From the NCBI GenBank assembly GCA_902771595.1, contig CACXXH010000013.1, positions 1-61,539 on the forward strand: a stretch of 61,539 nt of DNA, read 5' to 3'. The notes beneath the pieces were generated by a model that worked only from the letters and a program-made list of their open reading frames with translations, was not told where the DNA came from and did no database searches. This DNA is from Fibrobacter succinogenes (GTDB lineage: Bacteria > Fibrobacterota > Fibrobacteria > Fibrobacterales > Fibrobacteraceae). Positions within the stretch are counted from its first letter, which is position 1. Each line of letters opens with the position of its first letter. Shown here in pieces: positions 43,280 to 50,767 of the stretch. The translations under genes were made by a program, and so were the position numbers.

Positions 43280-43763
43280 GCTTTTTCGGCTTCCCGATGG
43301 ACAAGTGGAAAACAACCGCTCCCACAACCATGGTGTACAAGCACTCAGGAATCGTCTTGGAGAAGAACAGGTTCGTGACTACCTCCTTCTCGAGACCCGT
43401 GAGGAAGAAATACAGCATGTCGCACAGGAAGAACCCGAACCCGAGCACACCCACCTTCGCAGGCAGGTTAAGCGTCAAGAAACGTTCTTCCAGCTGCCCG
43501 ACGAGGAAGCCCAGGATGGTAAACGAAATCGTATTCGCGCCGAGCCATTCCACGGGGGCGTAGACATCCTGCGAGAAGCCCGCGATGAATCCCCAGAGCA
43601 CGCCGGCAGCCGGCCCGTGCTTGATGGCAACGGAAATAATGAAAATCAAAATGAAGTCGGGACCCGCATCAAAAATGGCAAGCCACTGCGCGACAGTCGT
43701 CTGCATCACGAAGCACATGAGGAACAGCAAGCACACGTGGAGCCATTTCCAATTATTGTTCAT
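43272..43763 (-). CDS. mreD: Rod-shape-determining protein MreD
   Basis: 163-residue multi-helix membrane protein (about five spans), between mreC and mrdA in the standard order. Sequence conservation in MreD is low, so the call rests on size, hydropathy, the GFIAGFSQDVYAP segment and gene order. It overlaps mreC by 11 nt. Confidence 0.87.
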   Translation of the reverse strand: MNNNWKWLHVCLLFLMCFVMQTTVAQWLAIFDAGPDFILIFIISVAIKHGPAAGVLWGFIAGFSQDVYAPVEWLGANTISFTILGFLVGQLEERFLTLNLPAKVGVLGFGFFLCDMLYFFLTGLEKEVVTNLFFSKTIPECLYTMVVGAVVFHLSIGKPKKHV

Positions 43764-44583
43764 TGAGCAGCTCCTGGATAATCCATTCCGGTTCTTTTTC
43801 CATCACGAACACTTCCTCCAGCGCAGTAAATTCCTGGAACGGGGAAACATCCATCTGGCGCATCACATCGAGGTCGGACTTGCGCACCGCCTTCACTATC
43901 CCTACGGGAATGCCCTTGGGGAATATACCGCCGAGGCCCGAAGTAATGAGCGTATCGCCTTCTTCGACGCCCGCATGCGAAGGAATCATCGCCGTAAGCA
44001 GGTGACCGTCCACAGATTCGAGGAAGCCCACCACGCGCGATTTCTTTTCGAGTACAGACAACTTAAGATTCGGGTCCACGAGGAGCTGCACGCGCGAATG
44101 CGTGTACGCGGCCTTCGTAATCTTTCCGACAAGCCCGTTCATGGAAAACACGGGCATGTTTTCCTTCACGCCGTGCATCGTACCGCGGTTGATCACGAGA
44201 GTCGTGAGGAACCTGCCCGGATTGTGGCCCACCACGCGCGCCGTAACAATGGGGTAATCCCACTTGTCATCGAACCGGACCAATGTGTGAAGTCGAGTCA
44301 GTTCCTGCAGGCCTTCGCTCGCGTAATAGGTTTCCTGGCGCAGGCGCGCATTTTCTTCTTTGAGGTGCTCGTTTTCAGCAAGCACCGAACGGAAGGATTC
44401 GACAGAAGACACGACCCACTGTGCCGGATAGAACACGGTACCAAGCACTGTCGACACGATGCTCTGGCGCACGGTCAACGGTGCCTGCCGGATCAAGAAA
44501 CCGAGCAGCAGAAAAAAGACAAAGGCGACAACGCCATGTCTTTGGGTAAACAGGTCTACAATGAAGCGGAAAGCCCTAAGCAT
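43753..44583 (-). CDS. mreC: Rod-shape-determining protein MreC
   Basis: 276 residues: N-terminal membrane helix (GVVAFVFFLLLGFLI), coiled coil (LAENEHLKEENARLRQET), then the double beta-barrel with ARVVGHNPGRFLTTLVINRG and GLVGKITKAAYTHSRVQLL. Periplasmic scaffold of the elongasome linking MreB/MreD to PBP2. Begins 19 nt after mreB. Confidence 0.94.
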   Translation of the reverse strand: MLRAFRFIVDLFTQRHGVVAFVFFLLLGFLIRQAPLTVRQSIVSTVLGTVFYPAQWVVSSVESFRSVLAENEHLKEENARLRQETYYASEGLQELTRLHTLVRFDDKWDYPIVTARVVGHNPGRFLTTLVINRGTMHGVKENMPVFSMNGLVGKITKAAYTHSRVQLLVDPNLKLSVLEKKSRVVGFLESVDGHLLTAMIPSHAGVEEGDTLITSGLGGIFPKGIPVGIVKAVRKSDLDVMRQMDVSPFQEFTALEEVFVMEKEPEWIIQELLNEQ

Positions 44584-44602
44584 CGGACCCGAGTATCACC
44601 TC

Positions 44603-45625
44603 TTAGTTGGAAGAAGCGATCAGCACCGGACGGTACTTGTCCAAATCCTCGAGAATGCGAGCAGCGCCCTTGCATACGCACACAAGCGCTTCGTCGATAA
44701 CGTTCACGGAAAGGCCCGTTTCCTTGCGGATACGTTCATCGAAGCCGCGCAGCTGGGAACCGCCACCCGTCATGATGATGCCCTTGTCGTAGATATCCGC
44801 AGAAAGTTCGGCGGGCGTAATGCTCAAAGCCTGCTTCACGGCCTCGATGATGGCCGTAACGGGCTCGTTCAGGGCCTCGCGGATTTCCGTGCTCGAAATC
44901 GTCATCGTGCGCGGCATGCCGGCGATAAAGTCGTGGCCCTTCACTTCCATGGAAAGTTCTTCTTCGAGCGGGCTCGCAGAACCGATCTGGATCTTGATCT
45001 GCTCGGCAGTGCTCTCGCCCACGTGCAGGTTGTACATCGTACGCAGGTAACGGACAATCGCTTCGTCCATCTCGTCACCGCCCACGCGCACAGAGGCATT
45101 GCAAACCGTGCCATTCAATGCGATAACCGCGATATCCGAGGTACCGCCGCCGATATCCACAATCATGTTGCCCACGGGATCTTCGACCGGAATGCCCATA
45201 CCGACAGCCGCAGCCATCGGTTCGTGCACCAGGTGCACTTCCTTCGCACCGGCCTGGCGGGCCGCATCAATAACAGCACGCTTCTCCACTTCGGTAATGC
45301 CGCTCGGGACACCCACCACGACGCGGGGCCTCACCATCCACAGCGGGTACTTCTGCACGCGCTTGATGAAGGTCTGGAGCAACGTTTCCACCAGTTCGAA
45401 ATCCGCAATCACGCCATCGCGCATGGGGCGCACGGCGCGCGTCTCGCCCGGAGTCCTGCCGAGCATCTTCTTAGCCTCGAAACCGATAGCCGACACGCGG
45501 TTGTTCTTGCTGTCCACGGCAATCACCGTGGGTTCGTTGATGACAATGCCCTGACCCGCTACGTGCACCAGCGTATTCGCAGTGCCGAGGTCGATACCGA
45601 TATCACAGGAGAAAAGTCCGAACAA
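44603..45625 (-). CDS. mreB: Actin-like rod-shape protein MreB
   Basis: 340-residue bacterial actin that positions elongasome complexes. Nucleotide-binding motifs: DIGIDLGTANTLVHV, DIGGGTSDIAV, and MTGGGSQLRGFDE. Start codon is TTG (45623-45625), with an AAAGGAAG SD at a normal distance; no in-frame ATG fits the conserved N-terminus (MFGLFSCDIG). A TATATT -10 box is at 45663-45668. First gene of the mre-mrd operon. Confidence 0.96.
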   Translation of the reverse strand: MFGLFSCDIGIDLGTANTLVHVAGQGIVINEPTVIAVDSKNNRVSAIGFEAKKMLGRTPGETRAVRPMRDGVIADFELVETLLQTFIKRVQKYPLWMVRPRVVVGVPSGITEVEKRAVIDAARQAGAKEVHLVHEPMAAAVGMGIPVEDPVGNMIVDIGGGTSDIAVIALNGTVCNASVRVGGDEMDEAIVRYLRTMYNLHVGESTAEQIKIQIGSASPLEEELSMEVKGHDFIAGMPRTMTISSTEIREALNEPVTAIIEAVKQALSITPAELSADIYDKGIIMTGGGSQLRGFDERIRKETGLSVNVIDEALVCVCKGAARILEDLDKYRPVLIASSN

Positions 45626-45662
45626 AATACTTCCTTTGAAAAGGTGAATTCTAACAATGGAA

Positions 45663-45668
45663 AATATA
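45663..45668 (-). promoter_or_regulatory. -10 box TATATT of the mreB operon
   Basis: Minus-strand TATATT, 37 nt upstream of the mreB TTG. No clear -35; the best 17-nt-spaced hexamer is GCAACA. Confidence 0.4.
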
Positions 45669-45676
45669 AAACATTT

Positions 45677-46057
45677 TTATTTCTGTGTTGCGGAGCGTTC
45701 CAGCGAATCCTGTCCGTATTTCAGCGCCTTGAAATAACGGTCCCACTGCCTTGCATGCGCATTGTAGCGGTACTTGCGCTTCTCGTGCATCTGGATGTCC
45801 TGGTAAATGAAGAAGTCCACCTCGGCATATGCCGAATAAATGGCGGCCGTGTCGCCGGCAAAAAGCCTGAAGTCCTTGATGCGGTAATAGGGCGTATCGA
45901 GGATGCCGCTCCTGTCGCCGGAGGCGTGTATCGTCTGCGCGACAATAAACTTCAGGTCTTCCTGAACATACGCATTTAATTTGTTTTCAATTCGTTCCGT
46001 TCTTTCAGAACAACCTAACAAAACGAGGGCCAAGGCCAGCAGAGGCAAGTATTTCAT
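45677..46057 (-). CDS. Small lipoprotein of unknown function
   Basis: 126 residues with lipobox LVLLGC (lipidated Cys16) after MKYLPLLALALVLLG. The mature part has alternating charged and aromatic residues (YAEVDFFIYQDIQMHEKRKYRYNAH) suggesting an antiparallel sheet. It sits between the outer-membrane protein gene and mreB on the same strand and is preceded by a terminator, so it is probably its own unit. Family not recognised. Confidence 0.7.
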   Translation of the reverse strand: MKYLPLLALALVLLGCSERTERIENKLNAYVQEDLKFIVAQTIHASGDRSGILDTPYYRIKDFRLFAGDTAAIYSAYAEVDFFIYQDIQMHEKRKYRYNAHARQWDRYFKALKYGQDSLERSATQK

Positions 46058-46061
46058 GCCA

Positions 46062-46099
46062 TAAAAATAAAAAAGAAATGCTCCCGCAGGGGAGCATTC
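46062..46099 (-). terminator. Terminator after the outer-membrane protein gene
   Basis: Minus strand: 9-bp AATGCTCCC-CTGC-GGGAGCATT followed by TCTTTTTTATTTTT. Confidence 0.9.
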
Positions 46100-46122
46100 C
46101 TCAATAGTCTGTCCTAGTACGA

Positions 46123-47415
46123 CTAGAAAGAGTAGGTCGCAGAAATTCTAGAGAAGATGCGGCCTTCACCCTGGAACGGGTTCCTGAAGAGGAGGTCTTC
46201 GGCCACGGTCACGTCGATCTTCAGCTTTTCTTCGATGTTGATGCCGAAGCCAAAGCCCACATGGTCGTCGGCAGTGCCGTTAGCAAGCGGGTTGGTGCTG
46301 AAGAAGTTGCCGTTTTCCGAGCAGATGCCGCGGCGGCCCTTGTTTTTTTCGTGCTGGTCGCAGTCCGTGTAGAGGATGGACTTCTGGCCACCCACGCGGA
46401 TAACGAACCAATCGTACCAGATGTTGCGTTCGATACCGAAGCTGATCATGCCACCGATGTCGCGACGCTTGTCCCACGCCGGATCATCGACTTCCATGGA
46501 GTTAAAGATTGTTTCGCCGGTCTCGTAGTTCACGGTCCAGTCATGAGCCTTCATCTGGTCCCAGATGAAGTCAGCACCGAGCCAGAAGAAACCGCGGTCA
46601 AGGGCGACGTTGATGCCCACACCGACCTGAGCGTGCTTGTTGTTGATGCCCGGAGCTTCGATGAACTTGGCGGAAACCGCGGGTACCAGTTCGCCGTCAA
46701 TCGCCTCGAGGGTGAAGAAGGCGCGGGACTTCGCGAGGAAGCTGAAATCGCCATCATCGAAGAAGTGCTTGTGGTCCGGGCCATACTGGATACGGGCGAG
46801 CGCGAAGGAGAGCTCGAAGTCGATATTGCTGCCGAACTGCAAGTTCAAGCCGGCATCTGCCTGCACGATAGAAGCATAGGCATTCGGTTCAACCTGGTAC
46901 GTGCCGCTTTTCGTCTTGTCGCCGCCGTCCTGGTGGGCGATGTAGATGTGCAAGCCCCAAGCGTCGCCGTTAGAAAGCGTACCGCCGAGGAAGCCGTCGA
47001 AGTTCGTCACGGTCTCGGGCACCTTGGAAGTGTCGCGCACGTTCTCGCCAACGACCCTCGTGGGCAAGTAGCGGAAAAGTTCGGAGTTGATGCGGCCGAA
47101 GAGACCACCGATGGAGATACGCGGATCAGGATTGTTCTCGTCACCGAGGGAGATGGAGAAGATACCACCGAAGTTCGGGTACATCGGATCCTGGTTCTTG
47201 CCCGTTTCGACATTCTGCGTGTACGGACCGAATTCGCCGATGAGGTAGTTCGGATAAAGGTTGATGTTTGCTGCGTTATCAAAAATGCTCACATCATCCA
47301 TGATGTATGTGGTATTTTTGCCCATGGATTCGATACGGGCGAAGGTAGCAAAAGCAGAACCCACCCCGAGAACTCCAAAAGCAGTGCCGACGGCAATAGC
47401 TGATCTCAACTTCAT
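46123..47415 (-). CDS. Outer-membrane beta-barrel protein of unknown function
   Basis: 430 residues from MKLRSAIAVGTAFGVLGVGSAFA (signal peptide). The mature chain alternates Gly/aromatic beta-strands, includes GFGFGINIEEKLKIDVTVAED, and ends in a C-terminal Phe (SRISATYSF), as BAM-inserted barrels do. It carries the NAANINLYPNYL pattern seen near the start of PorV-like barrels. An in-frame Met 20 codons upstream is less likely because the SD TAGGAG precedes this ATG. Own terminator; 122 nt downstream of the Exb/AgmX operon. Confidence 0.78.
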   Translation of the reverse strand: MKLRSAIAVGTAFGVLGVGSAFATFARIESMGKNTTYIMDDVSIFDNAANINLYPNYLIGEFGPYTQNVETGKNQDPMYPNFGGIFSISLGDENNPDPRISIGGLFGRINSELFRYLPTRVVGENVRDTSKVPETVTNFDGFLGGTLSNGDAWGLHIYIAHQDGGDKTKSGTYQVEPNAYASIVQADAGLNLQFGSNIDFELSFALARIQYGPDHKHFFDDGDFSFLAKSRAFFTLEAIDGELVPAVSAKFIEAPGINNKHAQVGVGINVALDRGFFWLGADFIWDQMKAHDWTVNYETGETIFNSMEVDDPAWDKRRDIGGMISFGIERNIWYDWFVIRVGGQKSILYTDCDQHEKNKGRRGICSENGNFFSTNPLANGTADDHVGFGFGINIEEKLKIDVTVAEDLLFRNPFQGEGRIFSRISATYSF

Positions 47416-47484
47416 TTGAGGACTCCTATAAGAAATTCTGTTATTAAAGTTAGTTTTATAAAAGCAAAAACGCAAGAAAAAAAT

Positions 47485-47512
47485 GAAAAAAGACCATGCT
47501 TTTTAAGCATGG
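47485..47512 (-). terminator. Terminator of the exb-agmX operon
   Basis: CCATGCTT-TTT-AAGCATGG hairpin (47494-47512). On the minus strand it is followed by TCTTTTTT; there is also a T-run on the other side, so it could work in both directions. Confidence 0.85.
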
Positions 47513-47537
47513 CCCTTTTTCAACAACAGAGTAACGA

Positions 47538-48473
47538 TTATTCAGAGAAGGTGAACGGAATCGTAACGGTCGTGTTACCGGATTTCACCTTGCTGAACGT
47601 CCAGTTACCGACGGCGTTCTTGATCTGAGCATCAAATTCGCCGTAGCCGGTCGTGGAGGAAGCAATGGAAATGCTGATAACTTCACCACCCGGAGCAATC
47701 GTGAACTTCAGAGTAACCTTGCCCTGGAATCCCGGTTTCTTCTTCAGGAACTTGTTGTAGATGTGGCGCAGACCAGGCGTACGCTGACGCACGACCTTCA
47801 TGATGTCCGCAGCGGAACGAGAACCGCCACCGGCACCCATGTCGATATCGCGGGCAGACGGGGTCTTGATGTTACCCTTGGCCTTGGTAGAGATACCGCC
47901 ACCGCCACCTCCGAAGAGGCCTGCGAGGCCGTCACCGATACCACCGGCACCGCCTTCTGCGTAACCTTCGTTAAAGCCACCGTCGGCCTTACCGCGACGA
48001 CCACCGAGGACGGTCTTACCCGTCGTCTGAAGACCAGCCACGTCCTTGAGCACCTTGTCGATGTCCTTGGTGAACTTCTGGTTCTTCATGAGGTCGTAAG
48101 CAGCAGCACTGGCAGTCTTGGTCTGAGCAGTGAGGAGCTTCAACACACCACGAGTCTGCGGAGCGTTGGGCTGACCCTTACCGCGCGGCTTACCGCCACC
48201 ACCGGCCTTCTTACGAGGCTTCTTGGGCTCTTCTTTCTTCTTCTCTTCTTTCTTTTCTTCCTTCTTCTCGTCCATAGACATCTGGGCGGTAAGGTCCGGG
48301 CCTTCGGAAGAGTCGAAGATAACTTCATCAACGACGACTTCGTACATGGAAGCCCAGAAGGAAAGAGCGAGAGCGACAAGCACGGAACCGCCAGCGATGG
48401 CGCCCATCTTCTTGTCAGATTCAGGCATAAGAGCCGCAACTAACGGATCTACAGGAGTATTTTTCTTAGCCAT
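47538..48473 (-). CDS. AgmX/TonB-type periplasmic-spanning energy transducer
   Basis: 311 residues: one N-terminal membrane helix (GAIAGGSVLVALALSFWASM), a Lys/Glu-rich then Gly-rich extension (about 65-210) and a C-terminal TonB-like domain beginning IMKVVRQRTPGLRHIYNKFL and continuing GKVTLKFTIAPGGEV, the AgmX/PglI C-terminal pattern. It should couple the ExbB/ExbD motor to an outer-membrane partner. It starts 3 nt after the exbD2 stop and is the last gene of the exbB operon. Confidence 0.85.
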   Translation of the reverse strand: MAKKNTPVDPLVAALMPESDKKMGAIAGGSVLVALALSFWASMYEVVVDEVIFDSSEGPDLTAQMSMDEKKEEKKEEKKKEEPKKPRKKAGGGGKPRGKGQPNAPQTRGVLKLLTAQTKTASAAAYDLMKNQKFTKDIDKVLKDVAGLQTTGKTVLGGRRGKADGGFNEGYAEGGAGGIGDGLAGLFGGGGGGISTKAKGNIKTPSARDIDMGAGGGSRSAADIMKVVRQRTPGLRHIYNKFLKKKPGFQGKVTLKFTIAPGGEVISISIASSTTGYGEFDAQIKNAVGNWTFSKVKSGNTTVTIPFTFSE

Positions 48474-48476
48474 AGA

Positions 48477-49025
48477 TTATTCCTCCCCTCCGTTCTTTTC
48501 GAGAACGGCAAAGGAAACGTTAGTATAACCGCTCATCTTCTCGTAGCCAGTTTCGCCTTCGGAAGAGGTGCAGGACGGCACGCCAGCGATACCGCAAGTA
48601 GCCATCACCTTATACATAGCGTCGTAAGGGATGCTCTTGTCGATCTGGACGACAACACTACCGGCTTCGTCGGCAGGCTGGCCCTGGCGCAAGCGCTGGT
48701 CCACTTCGGTCTTACGTTTCCCATAAAGGGTAGTGAGAACAGGCTGAACACAGAGATCTTCCTGAGCAAGCACGTCCGGAGTCGGAACGACTTTCTCATT
48801 GTCGACCACCACGTATTCCTTATCGATCACGACCGTCAGAGAAACTTCTGTCGGCTGGACCTTGGACGTGGAGACCGGAAGGATCAGGTTTTCGGCCTGG
48901 GTCAAGAGCTGACCTTCAGCGTCCATGTTCTTGATCATGAACACCAGGATGATGGTCATCATGTCCATCATGGAGGTGATTGAGAACGGGACGTCGTCAG
49001 CGTATTTACGAGTTCTTCTAGCCAT
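48477..49025 (-). CDS. ExbD/TolR-type motor subunit with membrane Asp
   Basis: 182 residues. The membrane helix SMMDMMTIILVFMIK contains the conserved Asp that carries protons in ExbD/TolR. The periplasmic part is longer than usual ExbD (about 140) and has four Cys (for example CGIAGVPSC), which may form disulfides. It starts 2 nt after the first exbD-like gene. Together with ExbB it should form a PMF-driven motor. Confidence 0.85.
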   Translation of the reverse strand: MARRTRKYADDVPFSITSMMDMMTIILVFMIKNMDAEGQLLTQAENLILPVSTSKVQPTEVSLTVVIDKEYVVVDNEKVVPTPDVLAQEDLCVQPVLTTLYGKRKTEVDQRLRQGQPADEAGSVVVQIDKSIPYDAMYKVMATCGIAGVPSCTSSEGETGYEKMSGYTNVSFAVLEKNGGEE

Positions 49026-49027
49026 GA

Positions 49028-49921
49028 TTAACCTCCCAACTTTGCAAGGTTGATCTTGCTGAAGCCAGCTTCCTTAGAACGGTCCATGAGCTGGATGATC
49101 TTGTCGAACTGAGTATCGTCGTTAGCCACGATGATAATGTTGTCGACGTCTTCCAAGTCGATGAACTGCGTATGGATTGCGATCAAATCCTTTGCGATAA
49201 GATCGTAAGCGGAAAGCGGGTAGATAAGGTTCTTCGCCGCCACGTCCGGTTTGAGCGTACGGGCAGAGTTCGGCGTGAGCGTTGCGAGAGCCGTACCAGC
49301 AGCAGGCTTCTTCAAAGCCGGCGGCGGGGTGAGGCCCATGGCGCCTTCGCCAGGGAGAGCGAGGAAGTTGTTGTTGCCGTCAACATAGGCGCTGTCGGCG
49401 ACCGGTTCTTCCGGGGTGCCCCCGTTCGAGTAGAGAGCCCAGATCACGCGACCCGGATCTTCTTCAGACTCTTTCTGGATAGCCCAGAGTTCGATAGCTT
49501 CGATTTCGTAGAGATACTTCTCTTTATCCATCTCGCTACCATCCTTGCACTTCGGGCCATGTCCACTTTCAACTACAGCCTTGACATCTTCAACGGCATG
49601 AGTAATAAGCTTGGCATCGGACTTGCAGCGGAACGTCCACATTTCCTTGAAATAGACGTTCGGCTGGAAACCGCCACGCGCACCAATAACGAGGTATTCG
49701 CTAGTGATGGCGAGTGACAAGTTCAATGCCTGCTCATCCGGCGGAGGTGTTTCATCGTTCGGGTTAATCATACTGCGTTCGGGCAGGTTAACCTGAACAA
49801 TTGCCAGCTTGGAGAAAGCAGCCATGGAGAGAAGCATAGGAATCAGAATTGTGAACAAGCCCATCGCCGGAAGCAGGTCCGGTTCTTCAGGCTTTGCTGG
49901 TTTCTTGATTTCTTTTGCCAT
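49028..49921 (-). CDS. ExbD/TolR-like subunit lacking the membrane Asp
   Basis: 297 residues, about twice a normal ExbD. The helix LLPAMGLFTILIPMLLSMAAF and the following VQVNLPERS align with ExbD, but the proton-carrying Asp position is Leu/Phe. The periplasmic extension has an insertion of about 150 residues (from CKDGSEMDKEKYLYEIEAIE to LTPNSARTLKPDV) before the usual end IIIVANDDTQFDKIIQLMDRS. It may be a structural partner to the Asp-bearing ExbD. Sits between exbB and exbD2. Confidence 0.78.
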   Translation of the reverse strand: MAKEIKKPAKPEEPDLLPAMGLFTILIPMLLSMAAFSKLAIVQVNLPERSMINPNDETPPPDEQALNLSLAITSEYLVIGARGGFQPNVYFKEMWTFRCKSDAKLITHAVEDVKAVVESGHGPKCKDGSEMDKEKYLYEIEAIELWAIQKESEEDPGRVIWALYSNGGTPEEPVADSAYVDGNNNFLALPGEGAMGLTPPPALKKPAAGTALATLTPNSARTLKPDVAAKNLIYPLSAYDLIAKDLIAIHTQFIDLEDVDNIIIVANDDTQFDKIIQLMDRSKEAGFSKINLAKLGG

Positions 49922-49956
49922 TTTTAAACTCCAGTTAAAGATTAACTCTCAGGCAA

Positions 49957-50577
49957 TTAGACGAGGGAGTTGATAATCTTGAGGCCCTTTTCTTCCATTT
50001 CCTGGATGAGGCGTTCGGAGTTCATGTTGAGGAAGCCCACAATGACCAGGAGAGGCACTGCGGAGAGAAGTCCTTCAAGCGTCGTACCCATAGCGATAGC
50101 GATACCGTCGGAAAGAGCCTTAGCACGTTCAGAAGCGGGCTTGTTAGCCACGGCGTCGAAGGTGTAGATCAGACCGTAAATCGTACCCATAAGTCCGAGC
50201 AACGTAGAGATGGAAGCCATCACAGAAATGAGGGAGATGTAACGGGTAAGACGCGGAGCTTCGGTCAGGAACACGGCGTCGCAAGCAGCCTGCATGCCTT
50301 CACGGCCGCCAGCACGGTTAGCAACGATAGCAGACATCACGCGAGCAACCGGGAGGTTGGTGGCGTTGGCGAGGCTCAGAGCCTGGTCAAACTGCTGAGA
50401 AGAGATGAGCTTACCGAAATCAGCGAGGAACTTGGCGCGGCCCTTGGAGCTCTTCACCAGGATGTAGATGATACGTTCGATAGAGATGCCCAGGCCGATG
50501 ATGAACACGGCAAGGATGATCCACATGAACTGCCAACCATCGGATTCAGGGCTGAAGGATTGAAGCATTTTAGACAT
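49957..50577 (-). CDS. ExbB/TolQ/MotA-family proton channel
   Basis: 206 residues with three membrane helices, LLGLMGTIYGLIYTFDAV and AIAMGTTLEGLLSAVPLLVIVGFL, carrying the conserved Thr residues of the channel family. Stator-like motor subunit that uses the proton-motive force together with ExbD proteins. First gene of the exbB-exbD-exbD-agmX unit; preceded by SD AAGGAG and an inverted repeat about 95 nt upstream. Confidence 0.9.
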   Translation of the reverse strand: MSKMLQSFSPESDGWQFMWIILAVFIIGLGISIERIIYILVKSSKGRAKFLADFGKLISSQQFDQALSLANATNLPVARVMSAIVANRAGGREGMQAACDAVFLTEAPRLTRYISLISVMASISTLLGLMGTIYGLIYTFDAVANKPASERAKALSDGIAIAMGTTLEGLLSAVPLLVIVGFLNMNSERLIQEMEEKGLKIINSLV

Positions 50578-50671
50578 TAGAGTACTCCTTTAGAGTGTTT
50601 GTTTTTTGTGTTTGTTTTTGAAATCTTTGTTCATATTTATTTTTTTTTGAGCAATTTGGGAGGGTCTACAG

Positions 50672-50689
50672 GGTAAAATTATATTTACC
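50672..50689. promoter_or_regulatory. Inverted repeat GGTAAA-N6-TTTACC containing TATAAT
   Basis: Perfect 6-bp inverted repeat. Read on the minus strand the spacer is TATAAT, an ideal -10 box for the exbB operon, so a protein bound here would block the promoter. Same motif as at 21835 and 37660. Confidence 0.55.
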
Positions 50690-50724
50690 GCTATAAAAAC
50701 CCCTTTAAATGCTCAAAGAATAAG

Positions 50725-50749
50725 GGGGAACCCATGAACGAGGTTCCCC
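50725..50749 (-). terminator. Hairpin after the large TPR gene
   Basis: 8-bp GGGGAACC/GGTTCCCC with a 9-nt loop, followed on the minus strand by CTTATTCTTTG. Separates the TPR gene from the exbB promoter. Confidence 0.6.
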
Positions 50750-50767
50750 GTAAAATATTTTTTTCCG

